Source: Opitutia bacterium (GTDB lineage: Bacteria > Verrucomicrobiota > Verrucomicrobiia > Opitutales > Opitutaceae). Taken from it: a DNA stretch of 64,000 bases. The stretch spans positions 29,657-93,656 of the forward strand of contig JACPIS010000029.1 of assembly GCA_016187925.1 (NCBI GenBank). Direction: 5' to 3'. Positions 8,276-16,908 of the stretch are shown here, one piece after another. Both the position numbers and the translations under genes were made by a program. The notes beneath the pieces were generated by a model that was given only the letters and a program-made list of their open reading frames with translations, was not told where the DNA came from and ran no database searches. Every line of letters begins with the position of its first letter. Positions within the stretch are counted from its first letter, which is position 1.

Positions 8276-9707
8276 CCCAGATCCGCGTTTGCCGCTGCCG
8301 GCTTTTCTGCGGCGCCCCACGTCCCTGACCGGACGGCTCGCGCTGCTTTATGTCGGGTCGACCGCCGTGCTGCTGCTGCTCGCCGCGGGCTACCTCTACT
8401 GGAGCCTGGAGGACAGCCTCGCGCGCGAGGATCAGGCGCTCCTGCGGGGCAAGCTGCGGGTGCTGCGCCTGCTGCTGCGCGAGCACAACAACCGGCCGGC
8501 CATGCTCGAAAGCGAAATCGAGCACGAGGCCGCCGCCAACGAGCTTCTCAAGTATTATCTCCGGGTGCTCGACTCCCGCGGGCGCGTCCTCATGGAGACC
8601 ACCGGCATGGCTGGGTTTCTCCCCGTGCTGGAGTTTCCGCCGCCTGCGTCGGCGGCCAGCGGGTCGCCGCCCATCCTCAAGCGCGACTTTGGTCCGGACC
8701 GCAGTTATTTGCTGCTCACCGCCGAGGCCGGTGATGAAGGGCACCACCTCCTTCAAGTTGCGCTGGATGTCGCGCACAACGACATCCTGCTGGCCGACTA
8801 TCGCTGGAAACTTTTCGCCGTGCTCAGCGCCGGGCTGGTCTTCGCCGCCCTCGCCGGTGCGATCGTGGCGCGTACGGGCCTCAAGCCGCTCGGCCGCATC
8901 ACGCGCACCGTCACGCGCATCACGGCCAGCCGGCTCGACGAGCGGGTGACGGACGAGAACTGGCCCCGCGAGCTTGCCGCCCTCGCCACGGCCTTCGACG
9001 CCATGCTCGACCGCCTGCACGATTCCTTCAACCGCCTGCGCGATTGCACCGGGGACATGGCGCACGCGCTGCGCAACCCGATCAACAACCTGCGCGGCGA
9101 GGCCGAGGTGGCGCTGGCCCGCGTCCGCACGCCCGAGGAATACCAGCAGATAATCGCATCCAGTCTCGAGGAGCATTCCCGCCTCGCCCACATGATCGAC
9201 GCCATGCTGTTCATCGCCCGCACCGACGATCCCGCCGCCACCATCGAACACACGACATTCCACGTCCGGCCGGAACTGGATGCGATCACCGACTTCTACG
9301 AGGCCTGGGCGGCGGAGCGCCAGGTCAGCGTGCGCTGTGAGGGCGACGCGATGGTGCACGGCGACAGCATCCTTTTCCGCCGCGCCGTCAGCAACCTTCT
9401 CAGCAACGCCCTGAAGCATACCCCTCCGGGGCAGCATATCGGCTTATCGGCCGGTCCCGGGCCGGACGGAGGCACCGAGGTCGTCGTCCAGGATTCAGGC
9501 ATCGGTATTTCCGTCGAGGATTTGCCCCGGGTGCTCGACCGTTTTTATCAAGTCCACAAGTCACGCGACCAGACCGCCGAAGGCGCCGGCCTCGGCCTGG
9601 CCATCGTGCAATCGATCATGCGGCTGCATGGAGGCAGCGTGCAGATCGAAAGCGAAGCCGGACGCGGCACGATTGTGCGGCTGCGGTTTCCGGCGCCTCG
9701 CGTGTAG
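8256..9707 (+). CDS. CusS-like (heavy-metal/redox type) sensor histidine kinase
   Basis: A 483-residue inner-membrane kinase paired with the preceding regulator. TM1 ([20 protein letters not shown]) and TM2 ([19 protein letters not shown]) flank a periplasmic sensor of about 150 residues, followed by HAMP. The H-box is [21 protein letters not shown] with H270, then the N-box [19 protein letters not shown], and [12 protein letters not shown]. Its loop [24 protein letters not shown] also follows CusS. The periplasmic part has scattered His and Glu but no obvious metal cluster, so the signal cannot be told. I placed the start at the ATG at 8256, inside the regulator's end. Confidence 0.9.
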   Translation: MSSKTVDPDPRLPLPAFLRRPTSLTGRLALLYVGSTAVLLLLAAGYLYWSLEDSLAREDQALLRGKLRVLRLLLREHNNRPAMLESEIEHEAAANELLKYYLRVLDSRGRVLMETTGMAGFLPVLEFPPPASAASGSPPILKRDFGPDRSYLLLTAEAGDEGHHLLQVALDVAHNDILLADYRWKLFAVLSAGLVFAALAGAIVARTGLKPLGRITRTVTRITASRLDERVTDENWPRELAALATAFDAMLDRLHDSFNRLRDCTGDMAHALRNPINNLRGEAEVALARVRTPEEYQQIIASSLEEHSRLAHMIDAMLFIARTDDPAATIEHTTFHVRPELDAITDFYEAWAAERQVSVRCEGDAMVHGDSILFRRAVSNLLSNALKHTPPGQHIGLSAGPGPDGGTEVVVQDSGIGISVEDLPRVLDRFYQVHKSRDQTAEGAGLGLAIVQSIMRLHGGSVQIESEAGRGTIVRLRFPAPRV

Positions 9708-9789
9708 CGGTGAGTGGATGTTTTCCAACCCGGCGGACCGATGCCGCATGGAGCGAAACAGCGGGAGCGAGCCAGCTCGCTCCGGAGGT

Positions 9790-10242
9790 TCACTTCTCCG
9801 CGCTGGAGGTGTGGTCGGCGGTGATGACCCAGGTGCCGTCGATCTTGCGTAGCACGAGCGTGAAGAGGCCCCACGGATGGTCCTGCGCGCGCGCCAGCTC
9901 CCACTTGCCGAAGACCACGGCGGCGTCGCGCGAGACTACGTTCACATCGATGAGGGTGAAGGTGAGCGTGCCCATCGCGGCCTTGTCGGGATAGCGCGCG
10001 AGGTAGCGCTCGAGTGTCGTGCGCCAACCGTATGTGACGGTGCCGCCCGAGGCGAAGCGCAGCGAGTCGGACTTCCAGTAGGCCTGCATGAAGGCCCGGA
10101 TGTCGCCGCGATTCCAGTCGGCCGCCTGGGCCAGGAGCACGGAGCGGATCGTCTCCGCCTCGTCGTTGGCGCGCAGCGCGCCCGGCGCCAGCAGCGCAAG
10201 GGTGAGGAAAGTGGCGAACAGGTTTCGTTTCACAGCGGTCAT
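9790..10242 (-). CDS. Secreted NTF2/SnoaL-like protein (DUF4440-type)
   Basis: A 150-residue protein with a signal peptide (LFATFLTLALLAPGALRA) and a single NTF2-like fold: AETIRSVLLAQAADWNRGDI at the start, then WRTTLERYLARYPD, VFGKWELAR and the closing strand DGTWVITADHTSS. Such proteins are small ligand-binding or enzymatic folds; no catalytic residues can be assigned. Its ATG overlaps the stop of the M20 peptidase by 4 bases (10239-10242), so it is the last gene of a three-gene translationally coupled operon. Confidence 0.82.
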   Translation of the reverse strand: MTAVKRNLFATFLTLALLAPGALRANDEAETIRSVLLAQAADWNRGDIRAFMQAYWKSDSLRFASGGTVTYGWRTTLERYLARYPDKAAMGTLTFTLIDVNVVSRDAAVVFGKWELARAQDHPWGLFTLVLRKIDGTWVITADHTSSAEK

Positions 10243-11576
10243 TTTTTCGCCAGCAGGTCCAGCACGGCGGCGCTCATGGCCTTGACGGCGGTCTTGATCG
10301 TCGGCTCGGGCAGCGGCGCCCAGAACGCGCTGTGGTTCGACGGCGAGAGCTGGCCGGTGCGCTTGGCCTCGGCGAGCACCTTGGGATCCGTGCCGCCGAT
10401 CCAGAAGATGCTGATCGGCACGCGCGGGCTGGTGCGGCCGTATTCGGAGAAATCCTCGCCGTAGGTCGCGGGCTCGCCGGGCTTCACGTCCTCGGCGGGG
10501 AACCACTCGCGGAACACGCCGGCGAGGCGGCGCGTGAGCGCGGGGTCGTTGTAGGTGAGCGGCGTGCGGTTTTCCGTGACGGTGACGACGGGCAGGAGAT
10601 TCTCCGGCACCCCGGCGGCACGGGCGGTATGGTCGCAGATGCGGCGGATGGAGGCGAGCATGTGGTTGGCGACATCGTCATCGTAGCAGCGGAGCGTGAG
10701 CTCGAGCTTCACCTCGGCCGGGATGATGTTGCGCTTGGTGCCGCCGTGGATGGCGCCGACCGTGATGACGGCGGGCGTGCCGGGCTTGAGCTCGCGGCTG
10801 ACGATGGTCTGCAGCGCGAGCACGATCTCGGAGGCGAGCACCACCGGATCGCGCGTGGAGTGCGGGCGCGCGCCGTGGCCGCCGACGCCGCGCACGAGAA
10901 TGTCGATCGAGTCGACGTTGGCGTAGCTGGCGCCCTCGACGTAACTCACCTCGCCGGCCGGGCTGTCGCCGCCGACATGATAGGCGAGCACGTAGTCGGG
11001 GCGCGGGAAGCGCGTGTAGAGGCCGTCCATCAGCATGGCACGGGCGCCACCGCCGGTTTCCTCGGCGGGCTGGCCGATGAGCACGGCGGTGCCGGACCAT
11101 TTATCCTTCAACGCGGCGAGCACGCGGGCGGTGCCGATGAGGGTGGTGACGTGGGCATCGTGCCCGCAGGCGTGCATGGCGGGCTGCTCCTTGCCGGTGA
11201 AATCCGGCATCACGACGCTGCTCGCGTAGGGCAGGCCGGTCAGCTCCTTGATGGGCAGCGCATCCATGTCGGTGCGCACGAGCACGGTCGGGCCGGCGCC
11301 GTTTTGCAGGACGGCGACCACGCCGTGCCGGCCGACTTTCTCGGTGACCGCGAAGCCGAGGGCGCGCAACTCCTTCGCGACGATGCCGGCAGTGCGCTCT
11401 TCCATGAAGGAAAGCTCGGGGTGGATGTGCAGATCCTGGTAGATGGCCGCGAGCGACGGATACTCGGCGGCGATTTTTTGCGTGACGGCGTCTTGGAGCG
11501 CGGAGTCGGCGGCGAGGCCCAGCGGGGTTGCGGCCAGGGGCAAAGCGAGAGCGAGGAGGAGCGGGCGGGTTTTCAT
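10239..11576 (-). CDS. Secreted M20-family amidohydrolase/peptidase
   Basis: A 445-residue zinc-dependent amidohydrolase of the M20D (aminoacylase/carboxypeptidase-like) group. A signal peptide ends near GLAA (residue 23). Metal-site motifs are HIHPELSFME, RTDMDALPIKE, HACGHDAHVT (H135, C137, H139), the catalytic pair AEET (E172, E173) and the C-terminal HSAFWAPL. The inserted dimerisation domain contains GVGGHGARPHST. Family members cleave N-acyl amino acids, peptides or auxin-like conjugates; export points to scavenging of external substrates. It overlaps the cyclophilin gene upstream and the NTF2-like gene downstream by ATGA. Confidence 0.92.
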   Translation of the reverse strand: MKTRPLLLALALPLAATPLGLAADSALQDAVTQKIAAEYPSLAAIYQDLHIHPELSFMEERTAGIVAKELRALGFAVTEKVGRHGVVAVLQNGAGPTVLVRTDMDALPIKELTGLPYASSVVMPDFTGKEQPAMHACGHDAHVTTLIGTARVLAALKDKWSGTAVLIGQPAEETGGGARAMLMDGLYTRFPRPDYVLAYHVGGDSPAGEVSYVEGASYANVDSIDILVRGVGGHGARPHSTRDPVVLASEIVLALQTIVSRELKPGTPAVITVGAIHGGTKRNIIPAEVKLELTLRCYDDDVANHMLASIRRICDHTARAAGVPENLLPVVTVTENRTPLTYNDPALTRRLAGVFREWFPAEDVKPGEPATYGEDFSEYGRTSPRVPISIFWIGGTDPKVLAEAKRTGQLSPSNHSAFWAPLPEPTIKTAVKAMSAAVLDLLAKK

Positions 11577-12742
11577 GAGTGAGGATTGCCTTCGGAGAGG
11601 AAGATGAACGCGTCGAGCACCTCGTCGACGGTGAGTTTGAGTCGCTGGGCGTCGCTGACCTCGCGGCCCTCGGCCTTGGCGCGGTCGGCGACTTCGTTGC
11701 CGCGCTGTTTGGCCACGGCGATGAACGACTCCTTGCGCTTCATCAGCAGGCCGCTCTCGACCAGCTCGGCGTGCGTGCCCGCGCGGCCGACGAACGCGGG
11801 CAGCAGATCCTCGCCGATCCAGATCATCCAGGTGTCGCGATCGGCGAAGTAGCTGACCAGCACGCCGCGCTCCTTAACCCCCAGGCGCTCGGCCAGCGCG
11901 CTGTGAAATGCGCCCAGCTTCTGGCCTTCGTGCTCGGGCCGGAATGCCTTGAAGACGCGGGCGTAGATTTTTTTGCCGGTGAAGCGCTCGAAGTTCGCGA
12001 GCTTGAAGTTGAAATTCTTCGCGCGCGGCACGTCCTGCGGCAGGAGCTTGTCCGGATCGTCGAAATGCGCCGCGGGGCCGGGCTCGGTCGCGAGGGCGTA
12101 TTTCTTCGCGGCGGCCACGAGCGCGGCGAAGGCCGCCTCGTCGGCTCGGAACGCCCGGGCAGCGGCACCGACGCGCAGGATCTGGATGGAGAAAGCGTCG
12201 TCGGGCTGGATCTGCGGCAGCACCTCGAGCCCGCGCACGACGCGGCCGAAGACGCTGTGCAGGTAGTTCAGGCGGTTGGTCTCGCGCAAGGTGACGAAGA
12301 ACTCGCTGCTGTTCGTGTCGGGGCCGCCGTTGGCCATCGAGAGCACGCCGGCGTCGGCGTGGTGCAGGCCGGGTACGATCTCGTCGGGGAAGGGCAGGGC
12401 GTGCCCGGCGGCCTCGTCCGCGGGCGATTGCGGCGGTCGGTCCTGGATGCCGCCGCCGGGATTGGTCGGGTCGCCGCTCTGGAGGACGAAGTTTGGCACG
12501 ACGCGATACCATTTCAGTCCGGTGAAGAACGGTTTCCCGCTGCGCGGGGCGAGCGAGCCCTCGGCGCGGCCGACGAAGGAGGCGACGGTCATCGGCGCCT
12601 GCTCGAAAAACAGCTGCGCGGTGAACGTGCCGCGCGATGTCGTGAATTCGGCGTAGAGTCCGTCGGGCAGCGGAGCGGCGGACGGTTCGGCGGCGAAAAG
12701 CGGTGCCGCGAGGAGAGCCAGCAGGAGCAGGAGTCGGCGCAT
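11573..12742 (-). CDS. Secreted cyclophilin-type peptidyl-prolyl isomerase with C-terminal extension
   Basis: A 389-residue protein that leads the three-gene operon. After a signal peptide (LLLLLALLAAPLFA) comes a cyclophilin domain (about 25-190) with KWYRVVPNFVLQSGDP, GGPDTNSSEFFVTL and LHSVFGRVVRG. The remaining 190 residues (for example FTGKKIYARVFKAFRPEHEGQ and YFADRDTWMIWIGEDLLPAFVG) are not part of the isomerase and I do not recognise them. This makes it about twice the length of a simple periplasmic PpiA. It ends with an ATGA overlap into the M20 gene. Confidence 0.88.
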   Translation of the reverse strand: MRRLLLLLALLAAPLFAAEPSAAPLPDGLYAEFTTSRGTFTAQLFFEQAPMTVASFVGRAEGSLAPRSGKPFFTGLKWYRVVPNFVLQSGDPTNPGGGIQDRPPQSPADEAAGHALPFPDEIVPGLHHADAGVLSMANGGPDTNSSEFFVTLRETNRLNYLHSVFGRVVRGLEVLPQIQPDDAFSIQILRVGAAARAFRADEAAFAALVAAAKKYALATEPGPAAHFDDPDKLLPQDVPRAKNFNFKLANFERFTGKKIYARVFKAFRPEHEGQKLGAFHSALAERLGVKERGVLVSYFADRDTWMIWIGEDLLPAFVGRAGTHAELVESGLLMKRKESFIAVAKQRGNEVADRAKAEGREVSDAQRLKLTVDEVLDAFIFLSEGNPHS

Positions 12743-12862
12743 GGGCGGGGGGAGGGGGAGCCCGACTTGTAGCGGGGAATCGCGTGAAGGCCAGCGCGCA
12801 GTCGGCCGGTGCGGTTTGCGATTGTCGCAACCCGCCCAGCGGTGTCATGCTGACCGCCCTCA

Positions 12863-13945
12863 ATGAAGACGCGCATCGGCATCCTCACCGGCGGCGGCGA
12901 CTGCCCCGGACTCAATGCGGTGATCTACGCGGTCGTGAAAGCCGCGGCCAAGCGCGGGTGGGAGACCATCGGCGTCCTCGGCGGTTTCGACGGGTTGCTC
13001 TCGCCGGTGCAGATACGTCCGCTCGACTACCGCGAGATGGACGGCCTGCTCTATCTCGGCGGCACCGTGCTCGGCACGGCCAACCGCGGCCGGTTCACCG
13101 CCAAGGTCGGCCACGGGGAAAAGCGCGCGATCGATCCCGCGATCCTGGCCGAGGCCAAAAAGAACTTCGATGCGCTCGGCCTGCGGGCGCTGGTGGTGGT
13201 CGGCGGCGACGGCTCGCTTTCCATCGGCCTGCAATGTTACGGAGCCGGCATCCCGATCGTCGGCGTGCCCAAGACCATCGACAACGACATCGAGGGCACG
13301 GTGGTGACGTTCGGTTTCGACACCGCGGTGTCCTTCGCCACCGAGGCGATCGACCGCCTGCGGCCGCACGCCCAGAGCCACAACCGCGTGCTCGTGGTCG
13401 AGATGATGGGCCGCTACGCCGGCTGGATCGCGGCGCACTCGGGCATCGCCGGCGGCGCCAGCGTCGTGCTGATCCCGGAGATTCCGTTCTCCTACGAGAG
13501 CATCTGCCAGAAGATCGCCGAGCGCGAGGCGGAGGGGAAACACTTCACCATGGTCGTGGTGGCCGAGGGCGCCTGCGAGAAGGGCGGCGGCTACGTGACC
13601 CAGGGCGGCACGGGAGCGCCGGGCGAGGCCCGCCTCGGCGGCATCGCGGCGGTCGTCGCCGCGGAGATCGCGAAACGCACGGGCAAGGAGTCGCGGCCCT
13701 GCGTGCTCGGCTATTTGCAACGCGGCGGCGTGCCCACGACCTTCGACCGGTTGCTGTGCACGCGTTTCGGCGCGAGCGCCATCCGGCTGATCGCCGACGA
13801 GAAATACGGCCGCATGGTCGCGTTGCAGCCGCCGGACATCGCCGATGTCCCGATCGAGCTGGCGGTCGGCAAGCTCCGCACCGTGCCACCGGAAGGCGAC
13901 ATCATCCGTACCGGCCGCGCCATGGGCGTGTGCTTTGGCGATTGA
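12863..13945 (+). CDS. 6-phosphofructokinase, PfkA superfamily group III-like
   Basis: A 360-residue glycolytic kinase phosphorylating fructose 6-phosphate. Visible motifs are ILTGGGDCPGLNA at the N-terminus, GGDGS (114-118), PKTIDND (136-142), EMMGRYAGWIA and LGYLQRGGVPTTFDR. G117 in GGDGS fits ATP use (PPi enzymes usually have Asp there), whereas K137 in PKTIDND is the residue typical of PPi enzymes and of group III ATP enzymes. ATP dependence is therefore likely but not certain. It is monocistronic and divergent from the cyclophilin operon. Confidence 0.92.
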   Translation: MKTRIGILTGGGDCPGLNAVIYAVVKAAAKRGWETIGVLGGFDGLLSPVQIRPLDYREMDGLLYLGGTVLGTANRGRFTAKVGHGEKRAIDPAILAEAKKNFDALGLRALVVVGGDGSLSIGLQCYGAGIPIVGVPKTIDNDIEGTVVTFGFDTAVSFATEAIDRLRPHAQSHNRVLVVEMMGRYAGWIAAHSGIAGGASVVLIPEIPFSYESICQKIAEREAEGKHFTMVVVAEGACEKGGGYVTQGGTGAPGEARLGGIAAVVAAEIAKRTGKESRPCVLGYLQRGGVPTTFDRLLCTRFGASAIRLIADEKYGRMVALQPPDIADVPIELAVGKLRTVPPEGDIIRTGRAMGVCFGD

Positions 13946-14107
13946 GCCGCGAAACGCCCGTGAGGCGAAATATCGATGAACGATGCATTAGGCAGGACGA
14001 AACGTGCCTTTCGACGCATTCGTGCCGCGTTTACAGCGATGTAACGACTCGTCGTATCAGGTCGCGCGCTTGCCTTTTTTTCCCGCCGTCCGATTAAACG
14101 AGTTCCC

Positions 14108-15202
14108 ATGCCCGATCACCGTCGGCTCAACTGGCGCATCGTCCTCGGTCTCTGGACCGGGGTGGGTGTGCTGTTGATTTTTCAAACCTATGTGGCGACG
14201 GCGGACGAACGGGCCTGGACGTTCCGGCAGCACCTGACCACTTGGACGGCGCAGATGTATCGGGCGTGGCTCTGGGCGGCGCTCACGCCGTTTGTGTTCT
14301 GGCTGCGCCGCGAATGGGGACGGCGTCATCAGAGCCCTGTGGTTTTGGGGCTCCTGCACTTTCTCACCGCGGTGGCGATTTACGCCTTTGGCAACGTGAT
14401 TCGCATTTGGATCATCGAACTCACACTCGGATACTGGCAGGCCAAATATTTCACGCTGCATGCCGTCTACGGGCAGCTGGGGGCATTCACCCTGATCGAT
14501 TTCTACACGTATTGGATCGTCATTGGCGCGGCTTACGTTTCGGACCTCAGCTGGCAGAAACGCCAGACCGAGCTGCGCGAGGAGCAGCTGCGCACCCAGC
14601 TCGTCCAGGCCGAGCTGGCGGCGTTGAAACAGCAGGTGCAGCCCCATTTTCTTTTCAACTCCCTCAATGCCGTCGCCGCCCTCATGCGCGAGGGCGAGGC
14701 GGCCAAGGCCGTCGAGGCGCTCGCGCTGCTTTCCACGCTCCTGCGCCAGCTGATGAACTACGCCGGCCAGCCGGAGATCGAGCTCCTGCGGGAGCTCGAC
14801 TACGCACAGTGCTATCTCTCCATCGAGAAGGTGCGGTTCGAGGAGCGGCTCACCACGCTCTTCGAGGCCGATGACGATTGCCTGAACGCGATCGTCCCCA
14901 CGCTGATCCTGCAGCCGATCGTCGAGAATGCCGTGAAGCACGGCATCGCGCAGCGCCGCTCGCCGGGGCGGGTGATGGTCACGGCCCGGCGCGTGGGCGA
15001 CCGTCTGCAGCTGCGGGTGGCCAACGATCCGGCCGAGGGCGGCCGCCGCGCGGGTGACAGCCACGGCATCGGCCTGAGCGCCACCCGGATCCGGCTCGAG
15101 CGCATTTTCGGCGACCGGCAGAAACTCGAATGCGTCCTCAACGGCCCCGACGGCACGATCATCACCGTGGAGATCCCGTTCCGCACCGCCGGCAACAATT
15201 GA
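14108..15202 (+). CDS. LytS/YehU-type sensor histidine kinase
   Basis: A 364-residue membrane kinase. Four hydrophobic segments occupy residues 10-145 without a large periplasmic loop. A linker coiled coil (LREEQLRTQLVQAELAALKQ) leads to the His_kinase (PF06580) box QVQPHFLFNSLNAVAALM, with H180 as phosphorylation site. The ATPase part has LILQPIVENAVKHGI and a G-box around SHGIGLSATRIRLE. The input domain is reduced to membrane helices, so the signal is probably sensed in or at the membrane. It lies 14 bases upstream of its LytTR regulator. Confidence 0.92.
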   Translation: MPDHRRLNWRIVLGLWTGVGVLLIFQTYVATADERAWTFRQHLTTWTAQMYRAWLWAALTPFVFWLRREWGRRHQSPVVLGLLHFLTAVAIYAFGNVIRIWIIELTLGYWQAKYFTLHAVYGQLGAFTLIDFYTYWIVIGAAYVSDLSWQKRQTELREEQLRTQLVQAELAALKQQVQPHFLFNSLNAVAALMREGEAAKAVEALALLSTLLRQLMNYAGQPEIELLRELDYAQCYLSIEKVRFEERLTTLFEADDDCLNAIVPTLILQPIVENAVKHGIAQRRSPGRVMVTARRVGDRLQLRVANDPAEGGRRAGDSHGIGLSATRIRLERIFGDRQKLECVLNGPDGTIITVEIPFRTAGNN

Positions 15203-15216
15203 TCCCCGCTCCCCCT

Positions 15217-16008
15217 ATGAACCGCATCAAGACCCTTATTGTCGACGACGAGAAACCCGCGCGCCGCGCCCTGCGCGGCCTGTTGGGAAAAGACCGGGAA
15301 ATCGAGGTGGTGGGCGAGGCCATGGATGGGGAGCGCGCGCTCGAGCTCATCCGCGAACTGCATCCCCAGATCGTCTTCCTCGATGTGCAGATGCCCATGA
15401 TGACCGGCGTGGAGATGCTGATGCAGCTGCCGGTCGGCGACCGCCCGGAGATAGTCTTCGTCACCGCTTACGACCACTACGCGCTCAACGCCTTCGATCT
15501 GCACGCCGTCGACTACCTCGTGAAGCCGTTCAGCGACTCGCGTTTCGCCGCCGCGCTCGTCCGTGCCAAGAAGCGCGTCACCAGTGGCTCCCTCGCCTCC
15601 ACCGAGCAGGCGCTGCGGGCGCTGCTGGCGCATTTCCAGCAGGCCGGTGCGCCCAACGGCGCGACCTCCGCGTCGGCGCCCAACGAGCACGCCCGGCTCG
15701 TCGTCAAGGCCGACGGCCAGCTGCACTTCCTCAATCAGCGCGACATCCGCTGGGTGGAGGGGCAGGGCGATTTCGTGAAGATCCACCTCAAGGAGCGCGG
15801 CCTGCTCGTGCGCATGACGATGAACCGGGTTGAGGAGGCGCTCGATCCCGCGCAGTTCGTCCGCATCCACAAGTCGACCATCATCAACATGGCCAACGTC
15901 CGGCGCGTCATCCCGATGCTGGCGCGCAGCCATGGCATGGAGCTGGACGACGGCACCGCGCTGCCCATCGGGCCGAGTTACCGGGCGGTGCTCGACCGGC
16001 TGCGGTGA
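15217..16008 (+). CDS. LytTR-family response regulator
   Basis: A 263-residue regulator. The receiver (1-125) starts IKTLIVDDEKPARRALRGLL, with D56 (IVFLDVQMP) as phospho-acceptor and VDYLVKPFSDSRF as the Lys segment. A linker follows, then a C-terminal LytTR DNA-binding domain: RLVVKADGQLHFLNQRDIRWVEGQGDFVKIH, then FVRIHKSTIINMANV and IGPSYRAVLDRL. It works with the kinase 14 bases upstream. LytTR regulators often control adjacent membrane proteins, and a small membrane protein follows at 16159, so that gene is a candidate target; I could not identify paired LytTR binding repeats by eye. Confidence 0.92.
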   Translation: MNRIKTLIVDDEKPARRALRGLLGKDREIEVVGEAMDGERALELIRELHPQIVFLDVQMPMMTGVEMLMQLPVGDRPEIVFVTAYDHYALNAFDLHAVDYLVKPFSDSRFAAALVRAKKRVTSGSLASTEQALRALLAHFQQAGAPNGATSASAPNEHARLVVKADGQLHFLNQRDIRWVEGQGDFVKIHLKERGLLVRMTMNRVEEALDPAQFVRIHKSTIINMANVRRVIPMLARSHGMELDDGTALPIGPSYRAVLDRLR

Positions 16009-16158
16009 GTCGGGCGCAGTCGGATTTTAGCCGGAGCCTGTGGCACTATCCGCTCCGGTGGTCTTGGCCGGAGCATGGCTGAACGACAGGGCATTGCACC
16101 GGGAGACGGCGGCTGATTGCGTGTGGCCCGTCAAACCGGTCACCCCCCTTCCACCCTC

Positions 16159-16680
16159 ATGAATATCGCCACCGCCACCGTCACGTCAGCCACGAGCCTG
16201 TCTCCGCAAGCCAGTGCGTACCGCGCCATCCTCTGGGGCGGCCTGCTGTGCGGCGTGCTGGATATTTCCGCGGCCTGCATCCAGGCCGGGCTCATGTCGG
16301 GGGCGAGTCCCGGGCGGGTGCTGCAGGGCGTGGCCAGCGGATTGCTGGGGCGGAGTTCGTTTGAAGGCGGAGCGGCCACGGCGGCCCTCGGCCTCTTGAT
16401 GCATTTCTGTGTGGCGTTCAGTTGGACGGTGGTCTTCCACCTGCTGAGCCGGCGACTCCCGGCCCTGCCGTCGCAGGTCCTTCTGGTGGGACCGCTTTAC
16501 GGTCTGGTCGTCTTCTGCGGCATGAACTACCTCACGCTGCCCTTCCTGTCGTGGTTCAGGAGTCTTTACCTGCACACGCCGATCGTTTGGGTTGGCCCGA
16601 TGGGTTGGATTCAGGCGGTGATCCATATGTTCTGCGTCGGCCTGCCCATCGTGTTCGCGGCGCGGCGCTGGGGGGCCTGA
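16159..16680 (+). CDS. Conserved small integral membrane protein
   Basis: A 173-residue protein with four predicted membrane helices: AILWGGLLCGVLDISAACIQ, FEGGAATAALGLLMHFCVAF, a segment around VLLVGPLYGLVVFCGMNYLT, and AVIHMFCVGLPIVFAARRWG. It resembles uncharacterised YagU/DUF1440-like proteins in length and layout, but that is only an impression. It follows the LytS/LytTR pair by 150 bases on the same strand and could be regulated by it. I chose the Met at 16159; an in-frame GTG at 16117 is the only earlier option. Confidence 0.75.
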   Translation: MNIATATVTSATSLSPQASAYRAILWGGLLCGVLDISAACIQAGLMSGASPGRVLQGVASGLLGRSSFEGGAATAALGLLMHFCVAFSWTVVFHLLSRRLPALPSQVLLVGPLYGLVVFCGMNYLTLPFLSWFRSLYLHTPIVWVGPMGWIQAVIHMFCVGLPIVFAARRWGA

Positions 16681-16908
16681 GCCGCGTGCCGTGCCGAGAC
16701 GGCGACCAGCTGGCGGAGGGGGCGTCGACGGCTGCGACGCGACGAACGCGTTGATGGGATAAGACGTAGCGTTGGACGTAAAGTGTGCGGCCTAGACCTA
16801 CGATGGATTGTGCCGGGGGTGCCTTCACTGGGAAAACGAGGCAGGCAAACGCAAGCCGCAGGAAGTCCCGCGGCCTTGGACCTCGTTAACCCCTAGCACC
16901 TAGCATAA

